Assembly (NCBI GenBank): GCA_029204225.1 | Contig: CM055095.1 | Location: forward strand, 59,170,865 to 59,234,864 | DNA: 64,000 nucleotides | Direction of reading: 5' to 3' | DNA from: Diphasiastrum complanatum | Taxonomy: Eukaryota > Streptophyta > Lycopodiopsida > Lycopodiales > Lycopodiaceae | Shown here: positions 13,663-24,708 of the stretch, piece after piece | How positions within the stretch are numbered: the stretch's first letter is position 1 | How the letters are laid out: every line of letters starts with the position of its first letter | Translations under genes and position numbers: made by a program | Notes under the pieces: generated by a model | What the model was told of the DNA's origin: nothing | Databases searched by the model: none | Seen by the model: the letters and a program-made list of their open reading frames with translations, nothing else

Positions 13663-16600
13663 CTCTCCCTTAAGCTCAAATGTGATAAGAGTGAAAAACA
13701 ATATATTGCAGCAGCGTCTGGAGTGTCCAAAAGATGTTATGCACATCACAGCTACTATGTACTTGACTCACACTCAACTACACCAACAAACCACCAGGTT
13801 TGACTCACAAAGTATCATGTAAACACAATGCTCATACAGAGAGTCTACCACACTCTCGGCCAATTGACTCGTCCCTAATCTGACTTGAACACAAGTGGAC
13901 CACATGAGCGACATGGCTCAAACTGAGGAAATCCCACTGCCACCATGAGACTTGCATCCTCCATCTACCTAGGCTGACATCCTATCAGGCACTTACAAGC
14001 ACAAACCTGTAAAACTGACATAAATGAGTGACTGAGGCTCAACCTGAGAAAATCTTACTGCCACCATAAGATTGCACCCTCACCAGATAAACAGCTAGTA
14101 GACAATGACAAGTCAATGAGCATAAATGACTACTTTGTTTCACTATAGCAAATGCACAACCACATAAAACTCCGACTTAGATCTAGACTCCCGTGACAAG
14201 GCAACATGCAAGCCCACACACACTCATGATGCAAACCAACACGATTGATAAAGCGTCAAATACATGACCAAGGCCTGCCCATAAGTGGTATCCTGTCGTA
14301 CCAACACTTGTGCCACCTGTAGATCTGCTGCTACACCACTGGTCACCAAATCAGGTCTCCAAACATGGCCCGCACCTGTAACCAAGATGCCCTCATGTCC
14401 AAGCATATCACATAGATGTCCTCATACATCATCCAAGGTCAACCGTCTGGAACCAATGAGCGCTCCAAGTCTCATCCTTGATGTATCTCCCAAACAAAGC
14501 TGTGTTCCAAGCCGCTTTGCCCTGACATCCTGTCCAATAAGCCCTAAAAGTTGATCCCCATCCATTTCCCATGCTCCAAGCACAAGAGTCTACCAAGGAC
14601 TCAACGAATGAATGTACACAAACCTCACCATAGGCTATACTTGAGTAGCTCGCCTATCTCCCAGAGACACTGATGATGATTTGCCTCTCCTACATCCATG
14701 TAGGCTCAACCTCCCATGCTTGACGTTGCCAACTCTAATTTGACCAGTACATAGGCCTCCCACCAAGGAGCCTATCTCCCCACAACTGTATCCATCATAG
14801 CGTCCAAGCCAAAGCAAATGCAAACTAGATCCACTATCGTGATGAATAACTCACCCACGATCCATAGCATATCAGGTAGGATAGCTCCAGAACCCTGTAC
14901 CCTGTACCATCTGATCACCAAATATCCATTACCTGCTTATAGCTCCCCAAGAATCTGTCCACCTGTAGTGCAACTAGACTCCAACTAGATCTAACCAAAA
15001 ACTGCATCCTGCTTACCAAGTAATGATGGATAGAAACAATATGTGATGCCAACCTGGAGACTAAGATGCATATAACCATGCAGCTCACCTGATTACTCAC
15101 CAATGTATCAATTGTCACTCTTTGAGCAACCATCTCCATCCCTGCTGGCTCACAACCATGGGCATGCTGGATCCACATCACTCCATAATGCACTCCATGC
15201 CCTCAAGATATGTACCACCTCCAGGTACACTCCATGCCACCTACCTCCAAGTAGGCATGACCCATCCCTAGGTCATCACACATGATGCACCAGCTGAAGA
15301 ACATCCTCCATACATCAAACGACATATCATACCTGAGCAACTGTAGCATCTCCTTGAGTGCCACCCCAATGGACTCGTCATCCACATACTATGCTCACCT
15401 GATGTCTCCAATCATGGTCGCCATCTTGCTAGATAAGCCGAACTCCAAAGTATCACCTGCTCCACCTAGCTCCTAGCATCTGCTCGCTCTCCCTGGATAT
15501 GTGCCACCTGACACCATGCTAATGCAAGCATATCCCTGAGTTGCCGCTCACGGGATCCCGAGACCGTTGTCTCTCTGATCGTACTGAGGTATATGGCTCT
15601 AAGTGACTTTCTCTAGGCTTCCCCATGATCTCACCACCTGAGAATATGCACCATCGAAATTCCAACAACTGTGCCAAGCCTAGACTCCTGCAAATACAGC
15701 CAAATGCATGAAAGTTATAGGTAGCTTATCCACGCCCGTGATGGTAGATGTCTCCCCATCGATGTCAATGTCCAATGACTAGCTCCCTGCTGTAATGCCA
15801 ACTTGTACTCCCAAATGAGCACACCATGAAGTCCTCGCCATCAGTGTCCCCTGCAGTAGATTGCTAGCAAAACACTCATCATAGTGTTTGCCCTCCGATC
15901 ATACCCCGTGCGATCTGCATCAGCTCTCCAACCTAGAGCTGGCTCTCAAAGCTTCACGCTTTGACCATTTGCATTTGCAGTGTCCTGATTCTATCATGAA
16001 TCCCACCTGTAAGTCCTATCCAATCCAAAGACTCAAGTCCAATATGAAATAGCTGCCCCCTGATGATCATCCCATGTCCTCCTACAGTGCTATCTCTATC
16101 AGGTATTCAATGCCATCCCTGATCACAAAGATCTGAGCATCTACCCTGTAGTGCCCACCTGTATTCCCCCAAGCTAGCTCCAGGCTGCTCATGTGAATGG
16201 TTCCAAATCGCTCTCTGAGAATACACTGAGATGTGAACTCCAAAGCCACCATCAAGTCCCTCACATGACTGTGCATGCCAATATCCCTCCAAGTGACCCT
16301 ATGAGATCTTCCATGGCCCAAACCAAACGATCTGCACCTTGTCATCACTGAAATTTGCATCCCTGATGCAATGCTGATATGGCAAGTTGACTTGACTTAT
16401 CCAAACTGACAGTTGAAGTGTATCTCTTCGATGACTAACCTGATACACTGCTCCACAGCTACAATGGCTTGATCAAAAATGACTTATCGACTGCAAAACT
16501 GCAAAATCATCACACTCACCACTCACCAAGAGCATTCAAAGTGTGATTATTGACCCATTCTTCATCCTCTGCATGTCCCACACACAGCTCGTCCAATGCA

Positions 16601-18434
16601 AGTCCGCTATCTTGCCCAATGGCTTTAATTGGCACCACCTTGCACTTTCATCACCCGTGATTGCCAATATGTGTGTACCTTCAAGTTAGCCCATATTTCC
16701 CTCCGAACGAGAAATTTCTAAGCTACAGATATGTGTGTCAATGCAACTATCACTTGACTCAACAATGCCACTGCCGATCATACTTGTGAGAGCGTTCCCC
16801 CAAAGCGCCACTTGACGTTGGTTGGTTTGAACTCCAAAATTTGAGCCAGATCACAAGAATTTTTCACTTGTAACCGGCATACCATGACTACCTCTCACCT
16901 GTGACTGCTTGCCCTCTCAAAATTGTCGCCAATGATGAGTAGTCATGCCGCCAAACTGCACTTCCATCGCCAATACTAGCTTTCTCCACACAATTCCGCT
17001 ACCATTCTGCCCTGTAGCAAGTTTCACCAGCCAAAAATTGCCCCAAATTTGGCCCTACGGTACCCAAATGGCGAATGTAGCCCATCACTAGGTCACCCAC
17101 ACTCCGCTCGATAGAATGGTGACGAAAACACCCCGAAACACCTTTCTCCCTGTCTGTGGCGTTGCTCTGTCCGCTGGCTCTGAGTAGCCAATTTCAGGGG
17201 CCATTTTGGCCCAAGGATGGCCAAAATAGGTGCCCTCTAGCCAAAGATAGGTCCATTTTCAAAATGCCTTGCAAATTTGAACTATAACTTCAAACTGAAG
17301 TTTCTTAATGAGGTGAAGTCTATTCTGGACTTTGGGTCCCTTCAACGAGTTTCAAAGTGAAAATTTTTAATGAGAATGAAGGCTAATTTGCCTTTCATTT
17401 CTTCATGGGTTCCTTTACTTGCATCCCAACGGTGGCCCTTGATCCTGCGGTTCATGTTGCTCCCTGAGCATAACATCTTGACCGTGGATCTCCATGGATC
17501 CAGATCCAATGGCCATGCACCCATCTGCGTGCTTATCCGAACTCTTTCAACTGCTGTGCTCCTCAAGATGCTATGGCCTCCCTCTCGTAGGATGCGCGCG
17601 ACGCTTGCGCCTCCTCCACGGCTCTCCTTCCTTCACCTCTTCTTCCTCCTACAGATTTTCCAGGTATGGTTGCTTGAATGGGGTTTGGAAACCCCCTTGA
17701 TTCTCTCACGACCTCTTTATGTCTGCTCCACGGCCGCCAATGGCCATCTGGCTGAACATTCCTCTCACCAGGGCGCCCTCCACTAGAACTTTATAGTTCC
17801 AGAAATAGTTATGTGGAGATAGAGATCCATAATTTTTCATCTTTAAACCCTGGCTGTGAGAAAGAGTGGATCTTTGGGCTTTTTACACCACAATTCTCTA
17901 TGGTTTCTCTTGCAGTTCACATGTATAATTCCACAGAGGTTGCCCTACCTCTGCCTATCTAAGACAATTTATGGCTCTGAAATTGGTGCAGTATTGACTC
18001 CAAATAGGCTGATTTTCTCACCAAACCGTCAACACCCCACGAAATCGGAAATTTCTGAAATTTCCATCAATTTCCACCCAATTACACCCTGTAAACTGCC
18101 CTGGCTATGTAACACTATTCTTTACAGCTCTCTTGCAAATCCAATTGCTTCAACCGGCTGCCTACACAGTTAATTACTTAGACATCATCGATGATTTTCT
18201 CGAAATCATCGGAACTACAAATTTTTCTTTGAATTCTCCCCGGAATCCACCTACGACGATCGTTTTGATCTTCCCCGAAGCTCCGATCGAAGGAACTTTG
18301 CTGTCTCCAGCCATCCGGACTGCCGATACCCCATATGGAGTCCTCTCTCTTGAGATGCTTTGAGTGCTATTTCTCCTGGTGATAGACGCTATCCCATAGC
18401 TCCATCGGATCCTGCATACTTGCAACACCCTGTA
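13663..18434. other. LARD internal domain, non-coding
   Basis: About 4.8 kb is C-rich on the plus strand. Frames of up to 138 codons exist (for example 17370-17786 plus, 16082-16360 minus), but none shows a retroelement or host motif and none is supported by neighbours. A duplicated segment lies at 13904-13960 and 14025-14080 (spacing 121 bp), each containing CACTGCCACCAT or TACTGCCACCAT. A short minus-strand frame next to the primer site (18327-18174) begins MAGDSK and could be a vestigial gag start. Confidence 0.6.
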
Positions 18435-18446
18435 GCTCTGATACCA
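18435..18446 (-). other. Primer-binding site of LARD element
   Basis: The minus strand reads TGGTATCAGAGC directly next to the 5' LTR edge. Its exact abutment supports the AGTT...AACT LTR ends independently of the target duplication. Confidence 0.85.
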
Positions 18447-18907
18447 AGTTGAAATTCTATTAGGATCTAGTGCAGTATGCAGATCACATCACACAATCAC
18501 CATAGTCACTCCTCACAAGCTCTCAAAGATGGCACAACAAAAGTTAAGTCTATTATGAAGAAACACTGTACATATAGCAAAGCCCCAAACTGCATGGGCT
18601 CAACAGGTGTCACTAAACTGGCCTACCACCTGCCAAACTAGAATTAGGCCCAATATGCTACATATACTGACAAACCCAAGACATGCCCCTGAGTATAGCA
18701 TAATGAACTCAAAATCACTGTATAGGCTAATTTCTTCTTACGTGTGGCTACCCGGCTAACCCAAGTAGCCGTCTACGGGATCAGTGCCCGATCAATATAT
18801 CCTAACACGTCACAACCATATACAGTAAACCAAATAAACTATACACTAATTACATCATCACATTTAGAGCTTATACTAATGAATCAGATCAAAACTGATT
18901 TCTAACT
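18447..18907 (-). repeat. LARD 5' LTR
   Basis: The right LTR of 461 bp has the same ends as the left copy. The primer-binding site abuts it at 18435-18446. It lacks about 11 bp present in the left copy near 13566. Confidence 0.85.
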
Positions 18908-18912
18908 GATTG

Positions 18913-19278
18913 TACTTAAAATCCACTTACATGCAAGTGGTTTCTTCCCTCTTGGAAGATTTACAAGATTCCAAGTATGATTTTCTTCTAATGCATCATA
19001 CTCTACTTGCATTGCATCTCTCCAAACTTTAGATCTAGATGCTTCTTCAAAAGATGATGGTTCTTCAAGCAATGTAGCTAAGAAAGAGTAAGAGGTAGAA
19101 GATGTAGAGTCTTCTTTTTGCTTACCCTTGTCCACATTGGAGAGCCTTGAGGGCTCGGCCTTGCTTCTTGATGATCTTCTCGGCTCCCTTTGACTAGGAT
19201 CCTTGTCTCCATCCTCCGATTTGTCGAGATCTTCCTCGGGTTTGTCAAGATCCTCCTTGGGTTTATCAAGATCCTCAA
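18913..19278 (-). pseudogene. Ty1/copia pol: integrase-RT linker and RT start (continues at 13184)
   Basis: The minus strand encodes an acidic linker with repeated LDKPEEDLDK-like units, then REPRRSSRSKAEPSRLSN. RT entry follows as WRDAMQVEYDALEENHTWNL and PLACKWI. This is the part of copia pol missing from 11788-13184. Removing 13190-18907 and one GATTG copy joins the two sides. Upstream integrase and gag are absent because an unrelated repeat begins at 19279. Confidence 0.82.
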
Positions 19279-19433
19279 TGCATTTTTTATGTTCTATAAG
19301 TTATGGAAGTTTACTACTATATTTGCACGTTTCTCCATTTCTGTTTTCCACGAAAATTTTTCAAGGCTTTTTTTTTTTTTTTTTTTCCGGCCATCTAGCT
19401 CTCACACCTTTTCATTATTGTGGCCATCTGAGT
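19279..19433 (+). repeat. Fragment of the dispersed repeat that forms the large inverted repeat
   Basis: Containing TTCTATAAGTTATGGAAG, a T-run of about 18 bases and GGCCATCTAGCTCTCACACC, it aligns along its length with 47790-47910 (same strand) and 51440-51590 (opposite strand). It truncates the copia element at 19278. Confidence 0.7.
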
Positions 19434-19552
19434 GCGAACCTGAGCTGATTAACGAAAATGCCATAATTATGTGGTTTTTGTCAGGTCCACCTAAACGGAT
19501 TAGACGTGAGCTGAAATGCCATAATGAGTATGCACTCTTGCAAAATGCTATG
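19434..19552 (+). pseudogene. Gag fragment of Tat-like gypsy, left side of chromovirus insertion
   Basis: The plus strand encodes ELINENAIIMWFLSGPPKRI followed by a RRELKCHNEYALLQNAM-like block, resembling the end of a gypsy gag core. The frame resumes after the chromovirus at 25837 with an acidic DDAIREEDEDSDDELN stretch. CTATG at 19548-19552 is the left target duplication. Confidence 0.55.
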
Positions 19553-19910
19553 TGTAATAAGTCCTAACACCACAGTAGGGCAAACACTAACTGATCCACC
19601 CAACCTTGCCTACTCCCTGATATAGAGTAAGCCCCTCCTAGCCCAGTGTGAGGACTGGTAGCATGCTACTGCCAAGTGTCGGCCACGTGGCACTGACGTG
19701 GCCGACTGCACGTCGGGACCCAACTGGGGGCCCTATCCTGCTGACAGGGTCCCTAGGCTGTGTTAGGCCCGCCATGGCTATGGACCGTGCTGGGACACAC
19801 TACTCACACTGTCTTGCCCTGTTGGTCATGTACGCTGGACATGACCCTGACTGTGGTATCTGACCTATCTGTGTTCTCTAGGGTTCGGCACTGGTTACGA
19901 GCTCGTAACA
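19553..19910 (-). repeat. Chromovirus 3' LTR
   Basis: This is a 358-bp LTR with the inverted repeat GGCCACGT-GGCACTG-ACGTGGCC at 19681-19703, whose arms carry G-box or ABRE-type ACGTG cores. Confidence 0.93.
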
Positions 19911-19921
19911 CTCCCTCCCCC

Positions 19922-21760
19922 TTAAGAACCGTCTTGGTCCTCTAAGACAAAGTCTGGAAAAATCTTGCAAAGGACGCTGCCTCTTTCCCAAGTGGCATTC
20001 TCAACAGGCTGATCATTCCACTTAACCGGATATTCTCGGTATAGAGTATGACGAGTTTGCGTCTCTCTACTATCAAGAATCTCCTCCGGTTCATGTGGAG
20101 GTTGTTGAGGATCCAATGGGAGAACTAGAACACTGTCCCCTACCAGATTGTCTGATCTAGTTAAGGCTTTTCGTAACTGACTTACATGAAAGACTGGAAA
20201 AACCTTACTACTGTGTGGGAGTTCTAGTTCATAGGTGACCTCGCCTAGTCTCCTACTGATGGTAAAGGGACCACAATACCTTGGAGACAACTTAGCACAC
20301 ACTCCTGATTTGAGGGTTTTAGAGTCAACTGGGACTCTCAAGTAGACTTTCTCACTAGTGGAGAACTGCACATCCCGTCTGTGTGGATCTGCATAATGCC
20401 TGGCTCGATCCTGGGACTGTCTAATGCTACGCTTAGCATGTTCTATCATCTGGTTTAGGTCCTCTAAAAAGTTTCTGGCTGCTTTAACTTTTTCTTGTTT
20501 AAACCCTACAGCTGTGGGTGAGCGTGGCTGAAAACCGTACATCAGCATAAATGGGCTGTATCTCGTAGCTGAATGTTTGGTACTGTTGTAAGCAAACTCT
20601 AATATCGAGAGATACTCCTCCCAATTAGTCTGCTTCTTGCTGACGTATGCACGAAGCATATCCTCCAGCACTTGATTTACTCTTTCTGTTTGACCGTCCG
20701 TCTGCGGATGGTCGGTGGTACTCATATTAAGTTTAGTATGGAGATGATGGAATACTGCCCTCCAAAAATTTCCAGTAAACTTACTGTCCCGGTCGCTGAC
20801 TATGCCGGAAGGTAGACCGTACAATTTAAATAGCTCGTCTACAAACAACCTCACTAACTCTGGAGCTCTAACGGTTGTTTTGGTCGAAATAAAATGAGCC
20901 ATTTTGGTCAGACGATCAACTGTGACCCATATAGCGTCATTACCCTTTTGGGTTTTAGGCAGGCCTACTATAAAATCCATGGAGATACTCTCCCATTTGC
21001 CAGCTGGTATTTCTAAGGGATGCAACAACCCTCCTGCCTTTAAACGCTCTGCTTTATTTACTTGACATTTCTGGCAACTGGTTACATACTGGTGGACGTC
21101 CTTTTTCATACTGGGCCAGAAAAATTGCCTACGAAGAAGCTCATAGGTCTTCTGTATGCCTGGGTGTCCCGCGCTAGGATTGTCATGACATTCATATAGG
21201 ACCTGCTGCCTATAATCCTCTGAATTGGGGACACATACTCTATCTCTATAGAGCAAGTACTCATCCTGAATGGAATACTGTTTCCATTTGAATCCTTGAG
21301 TCAACTGACCCTCAACCACTGGGGTTTGCTTGGGTAATACAGGCTCAGAATCCTCAACGTCATCTGACGACGTATACTCGGACTCATCATCATCCTCAAC
21401 GAAAGTTGCCATATTCTTGGATGAACTGGCACCAGCCCCGGGAACTGGTTCTGGAGTCTGTAACTGTCTGTTCTGGACTGAGTTCCAAATAATAGAGAAG
21501 AATGCATCATGCTGGCATTTTCCTCTCAAGGACTCGAGTAACTCATTACGAATCTGAGTAAAACTCAGCTCGTTTATCATAGGCATTCTGCTAAGGGCAT
21601 CTGCTACTGTATTGAATTTTCCACGCCTATATCTGATAGACATGTCAAACTCTTGCATCAACTCTGCCCAACGAGCTTTCCGACCTCTAAGCTCAGGTTG
21701 ATTGCAAAGGTATCTGAGACTCTCATGGTCTGTCAGGACCTCGAAGTTGGCACCATACAA
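19922..21760 (-). CDS. Chromovirus RNase H end, integrase and chromodomain (612 codons)
   Basis: This is an uninterrupted C-terminal half of pol. RNase H ends in FNTVADALSRM (about residue 50-59). The integrase zinc finger uses H192, H199, C229 and C232. The catalytic core is D262, D323 and E359, the canonical D-60-D-35-E spacing. The C-terminal GPF-type domain (KLSPRYCGPF, VFHVSQLRK) is followed by a chromodomain at about residues 558-605 (EEILDSR, YPVKWNDQPVENATWE), which in this group targets integration to heterochromatin. The visible ATG at 21760 is internal to the polyprotein. The stop at 19922 lies just before the polypurine tract. Confidence 0.93.
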   Translation of the reverse strand: MYGANFEVLTDHESLRYLCNQPELRGRKARWAELMQEFDMSIRYRRGKFNTVADALSRMPMINELSFTQIRNELLESLRGKCQHDAFFSIIWNSVQNRQLQTPEPVPGAGASSSKNMATFVEDDDESEYTSSDDVEDSEPVLPKQTPVVEGQLTQGFKWKQYSIQDEYLLYRDRVCVPNSEDYRQQVLYECHDNPSAGHPGIQKTYELLRRQFFWPSMKKDVHQYVTSCQKCQVNKAERLKAGGLLHPLEIPAGKWESISMDFIVGLPKTQKGNDAIWVTVDRLTKMAHFISTKTTVRAPELVRLFVDELFKLYGLPSGIVSDRDSKFTGNFWRAVFHHLHTKLNMSTTDHPQTDGQTERVNQVLEDMLRAYVSKKQTNWEEYLSILEFAYNSTKHSATRYSPFMLMYGFQPRSPTAVGFKQEKVKAARNFLEDLNQMIEHAKRSIRQSQDRARHYADPHRRDVQFSTSEKVYLRVPVDSKTLKSGVCAKLSPRYCGPFTISRRLGEVTYELELPHSSKVFPVFHVSQLRKALTRSDNLVGDSVLVLPLDPQQPPHEPEEILDSRETQTRHTLYREYPVKWNDQPVENATWERGSVLCKIFPDFVLEDQDGS

Positions 21761-21877
21761 ATAATGCCTCCAAGTCTTAAGGGCATGGACTATAGAAAAG
21801 AGTTCTTTTTCATAGGCACTGTACCTAGTCTGAACTGGCTCGAGTTTTTTACTCTCAAACGCAACTGGTCGTCCACC

Positions 21878-22714
21878 CTAAGTTAGCACAGCACCTACTG
21901 CAAAGTCGCTAACATCTGTTTCGACCACAAATGGCTGATTGGGGTTGACGACTTTTAAAACTGGTTCTGTAGCTAAGGCTGTTTTGAGAGCATCAAAGCT
22001 CTCCTGTTGTGCGGACTCCCAAATGAACTCCTTTCCCTTCCCCTTAAGAAGATTTGTCATAGGAACTGCTATCTGAGCATATTCCTTGACAAATCGTCTA
22101 TAATATCCCGCCAAACCAAGAAAGATCTGAAGTTCCAAAATATTCTGAGGTCTTAGCCAACCGAGTATGGCTTTAACCTTATTTGGGTCCATCTTAATCC
22201 CATCTGAAGAGATAATGTGACCCAAATATGCTACTTCTTCAACGAAGAATTCACACTTGGATTGTTTAGCATAAAGCTTATGCTTTTTGAGCAGTCGAAA
22301 CACCTTTCTGAGGTGTTTTAGATGCTCCTTCCTTGTTTTGCTGTAAACGAGGATGTCATCTAAAAATACGACTACAAACTTACCCAAGTATGGTCTGAGG
22401 ACACTGTTCATCAAGGTCATAAAGGTAGCTGGAGCATTTGTGAGCCCAAATGGCATCACCTTAAACTCATAATGACTGTGACGAGTCCTAAAAGCTGTTT
22501 TCGAGACATCTTCCGATTTTATACGGACTTGATGATATCCCGATCTAAGGTCTATTTTACTGAAAAACTTAGCCCCGTCGAGTTGATCAAACAACTCGTC
22601 TGCCCGAGGCATAGGGTATTTATTCTTAATTGTGACTTTATTGAGGGCTCTGTAATCTATGCAAAGACGCATAGACCCCTCTTTCTTTTTCACCAATAGG
22701 ACTGGTGAGGCCAT
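21878..22714 (-). pseudogene. Chromovirus reverse transcriptase and RNase H start
   Basis: The 278-codon frame has the RT blocks [53 protein letters not shown] and the catalytic [11 protein letters not shown] (FLDD at residues 117-120). The thumb follows, and the RNase H start [16 protein letters not shown] holds the first catalytic aspartate. It stops at TAG (21880-21878) exactly before GGRPVAFES, where glutamine is usual, so a CAG-to-TAG change is likely. RNase H continues in the same frame. Confidence 0.9.
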
Positions 22715-23574
22715 GGTGAACTACTGGTCTGAATTTGGCCTTTCCCAAGATAGTGTGTTAACTGCCTAGTTATTTCTTCATCCTCTGTTCGGCTGACCCG
22801 ATACGAAGGTTTAGAAACAGGTGCTGTACCTGGTACTAGGTTTATTACATGATCTACCTCTCTGCTAGGTGGTAAACCATGTGGCAAATCTTCAGGAAAA
22901 ACATCTTCAAATTTAGACAATAAAGTTTCTAATTTACTGATTTTCTGCTGAATAGAACTGGAAATAGAAACTTCATGAATAAACTGAAAGTCACATAAAA
23001 ATACCTGATGGTCTTCGTCTCCGATTAGCTGACAGAGTTCTGAACTGCAGACCATAGGGCTGTTGGGAACATCATGCTCCCCATGCAACTGGATCTCTCG
23101 GCCTTTATGCTGAAAGCTGAGGGTGTTCTCCTGATAGTTTCTGTGGAGGGAAGGTCCTAAACTGTAGAGCCAATCTCTCTCGAGAACAATGTCTGTTCGA
23201 TCCAGGTGCATTATCTGAAAGTTTATTTCATCTTGGTACCCCTGAATACCAAGATTTAACTTACTTACCATAGTTTCCCATATTTTTTTATCTTCACCCT
23301 TAGCTAATGAAACTATGTACCTATGCTGACTAGGTACTTCTGGTAGTTTAAGCTTTTTAACCAGGGTGTGGTTGATGAAATTATGGGTTGCCCCATCATC
23401 AACCATGACTCTTACTGACTGGTTACCAACTTTCCCATGCATACGTACTAGGTCATGCGACCCAAAGCGGAAGGGTCTCGCTAGCATTGCAGAGGTCAGC
23501 TGGCAACAGTGTTCATGATCTTCATGATACACTTTGATCTCGGAAGCTGCCGAGTCACTGGGGAAACATACAGT
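22690..23574 (-). pseudogene. Chromovirus protease and start of RT
   Basis: This continues the gag frame after the TAG. The active-site motif is VDDGATHNFI (about residue 44 of the frame from 23532), where DSG or DTG is usual, so the second position is an acidic variant. A flap region, a LHGEHDVPNSP block and the RT entry (EDLPHGLPPSREVDHVINLV, KPSYRVS) follow. The frame is lost near 22713, where one base is missing relative to the family, and RT continues in another frame. Confidence 0.85.
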
Positions 23575-24708
23575 CTAAACAAGATGAACTTGTTTTTTAT
23601 CTTTCTTATCTTTTTTAGTGAAAGGCCCCTTGGGACACTGTCTGACTGTGTGTCTCTTGCCCATACACACAAAGCACAAACGTTCTTGTTTGGCTTTCTC
23701 AAAATCATTTGGTTTTAAGGGCTGTATGAGTGAAGGGCGTTTCTGAGAAGCTTCACTTTTAAATTTGTCTTCTTTCTTTCTTTTTAAAAATTTCTTTTTA
23801 AATTGAAAGTCTTTCTGAGAAGGCTGCTCAGAAAGTGGTTGTTGTCTCGCCCTGTTCCTACTCACTGAATCATCATAGATTTGAGCATATCTGAGAGCTT
23901 GCTCAAGGGTAGTAGGCGAGTTTCTCTGGACCTCTACTTTATATTCATCTTTGAGGCCACAGACAAATCCCCTGATTTTCTGATAGTCATCCATATTTTT
24001 AATCTTTAAAATTGCTTCTCGATACTGTGAGATATATTGGATGAGGGATTTATCCATTACTGTTCTTTTCCAGGCTTCCCAGGCTCTATCCAGTTCATTT
24101 TCTGGTAGAAATTCTCTTAGGAAAGCTTCTTCAAAAGCTTTCCATGACCGGGGAGTCTGCCCAGTCTCCTGGAGATTTAACCACCACTTATAGGCCATAG
24201 GCCCTAAGGAAAGACTAGCCTCAATTTCTTGCAAATGGTCAGGGGTCTGTTTAAGAGCATGAATGTTCTTCCATTTGCTGAGGAAGGTTTGTAGAATATC
24301 TGCATTTCTATCCTTCTCTTCCCCATTAAAAGTAGGAGGCTTTAAATCTTTAAAAACACTGGGGTGAGACCGTAAAGTCTCACCCAAAACTGATGGAAGT
24401 GGAGAAGGGAATAACTGAGAAGTGGAGGGAAGGCTTCCTTTCGCGGAACTCAAAATCAAGTTTTTGAGTTCAGCGAACGAGTCGTCCACACTGGACTTGA
24501 AATTGGCTAATGCCAACTTCAGTTCATCCACTTCTGTTACCAATTGGAGAAACTGCTCCTTGGTAACCAGTTCGTCGAGTTCTTCGACGAACTGTTCCTG
24601 TTCTTCTACTTCCATGGGTTCCTTCCCTTTTCTGTAAGCCAAGGCTTCTATTTCAAGTTCATCGAAGCCTCTCTCCGGGGGTTGATCAGGTCCCTAAGGA
24701 GTGGTCAT
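23575..24708 (-). pseudogene. Chromovirus gag (nucleocapsid polyprotein)
   Basis: This is the structural polyprotein that packages element RNA. The open part, 24642-23575, has 355 residues: an acidic, coiled-coil-prone N-terminus, a retrotransposon gag core with WWLNLQETGQTPRSWKAFEE, and a zinc knuckle CFVCMGKRHTVRQC (CX2CX4HX4C) near residues 323-336, then a lysine-rich tail. The frame extends upstream to an ATG at 24708 interrupted by TAG at codon 5 (24696-24694), so 24708 is probably the ancestral start. The end is a TAG at 23577-23575, and the protease lies in the same frame beyond it. Confidence 0.88.

Larger units (their letters stand above)
13190..18907 (-). mobile_element. LARD-like LTR element, non-coding, with AG...CT termini
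   Basis: The direct repeats 13190-13662 (473 bp) and 18447-18907 (461 bp) are LTRs. On the minus strand the right LTR is followed by TGGTATCAGAGC (18446-18435) and the left one is preceded by purine-rich TGAGCTTAAGGGAGAG. GATTG occurs at both outer edges (13185-13189 and 18908-18912), a 5-bp target duplication within a copia RT. With that duplication the LTR ends are AGTT...AACT rather than TG...CA. The LTRs differ by roughly 4 percent plus an 11-bp gap. The 4.8-kb internal region shows no gag, protease, RT or integrase motif on either strand, so it is a large retrotransposon derivative that would need proteins from another element. Confidence 0.85.

Noticed and set aside
14285-16360. Short plus and minus frames in the LARD
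   Set aside because: All are under 100 codons and without motifs; expected by chance in C-rich DNA of this length.
17370-17786. Possible protein-coding gene in the LARD interior
   Set aside because: No recognisable domain, overlapping frames on both strands, and it lies in an element with no coding signature elsewhere.
13190-18907. LTR with TG...CA ends just inside (TGTTAGGATC at 13201)
   Set aside because: The TG is not shared by both LTRs (the right copy reads TATTAGGATC), and it would leave the primer-binding site and target duplication displaced.
21330-21557. Plus-strand frames across the chromovirus
   Set aside because: Antisense shadows of a well-supported minus-strand integrase frame.
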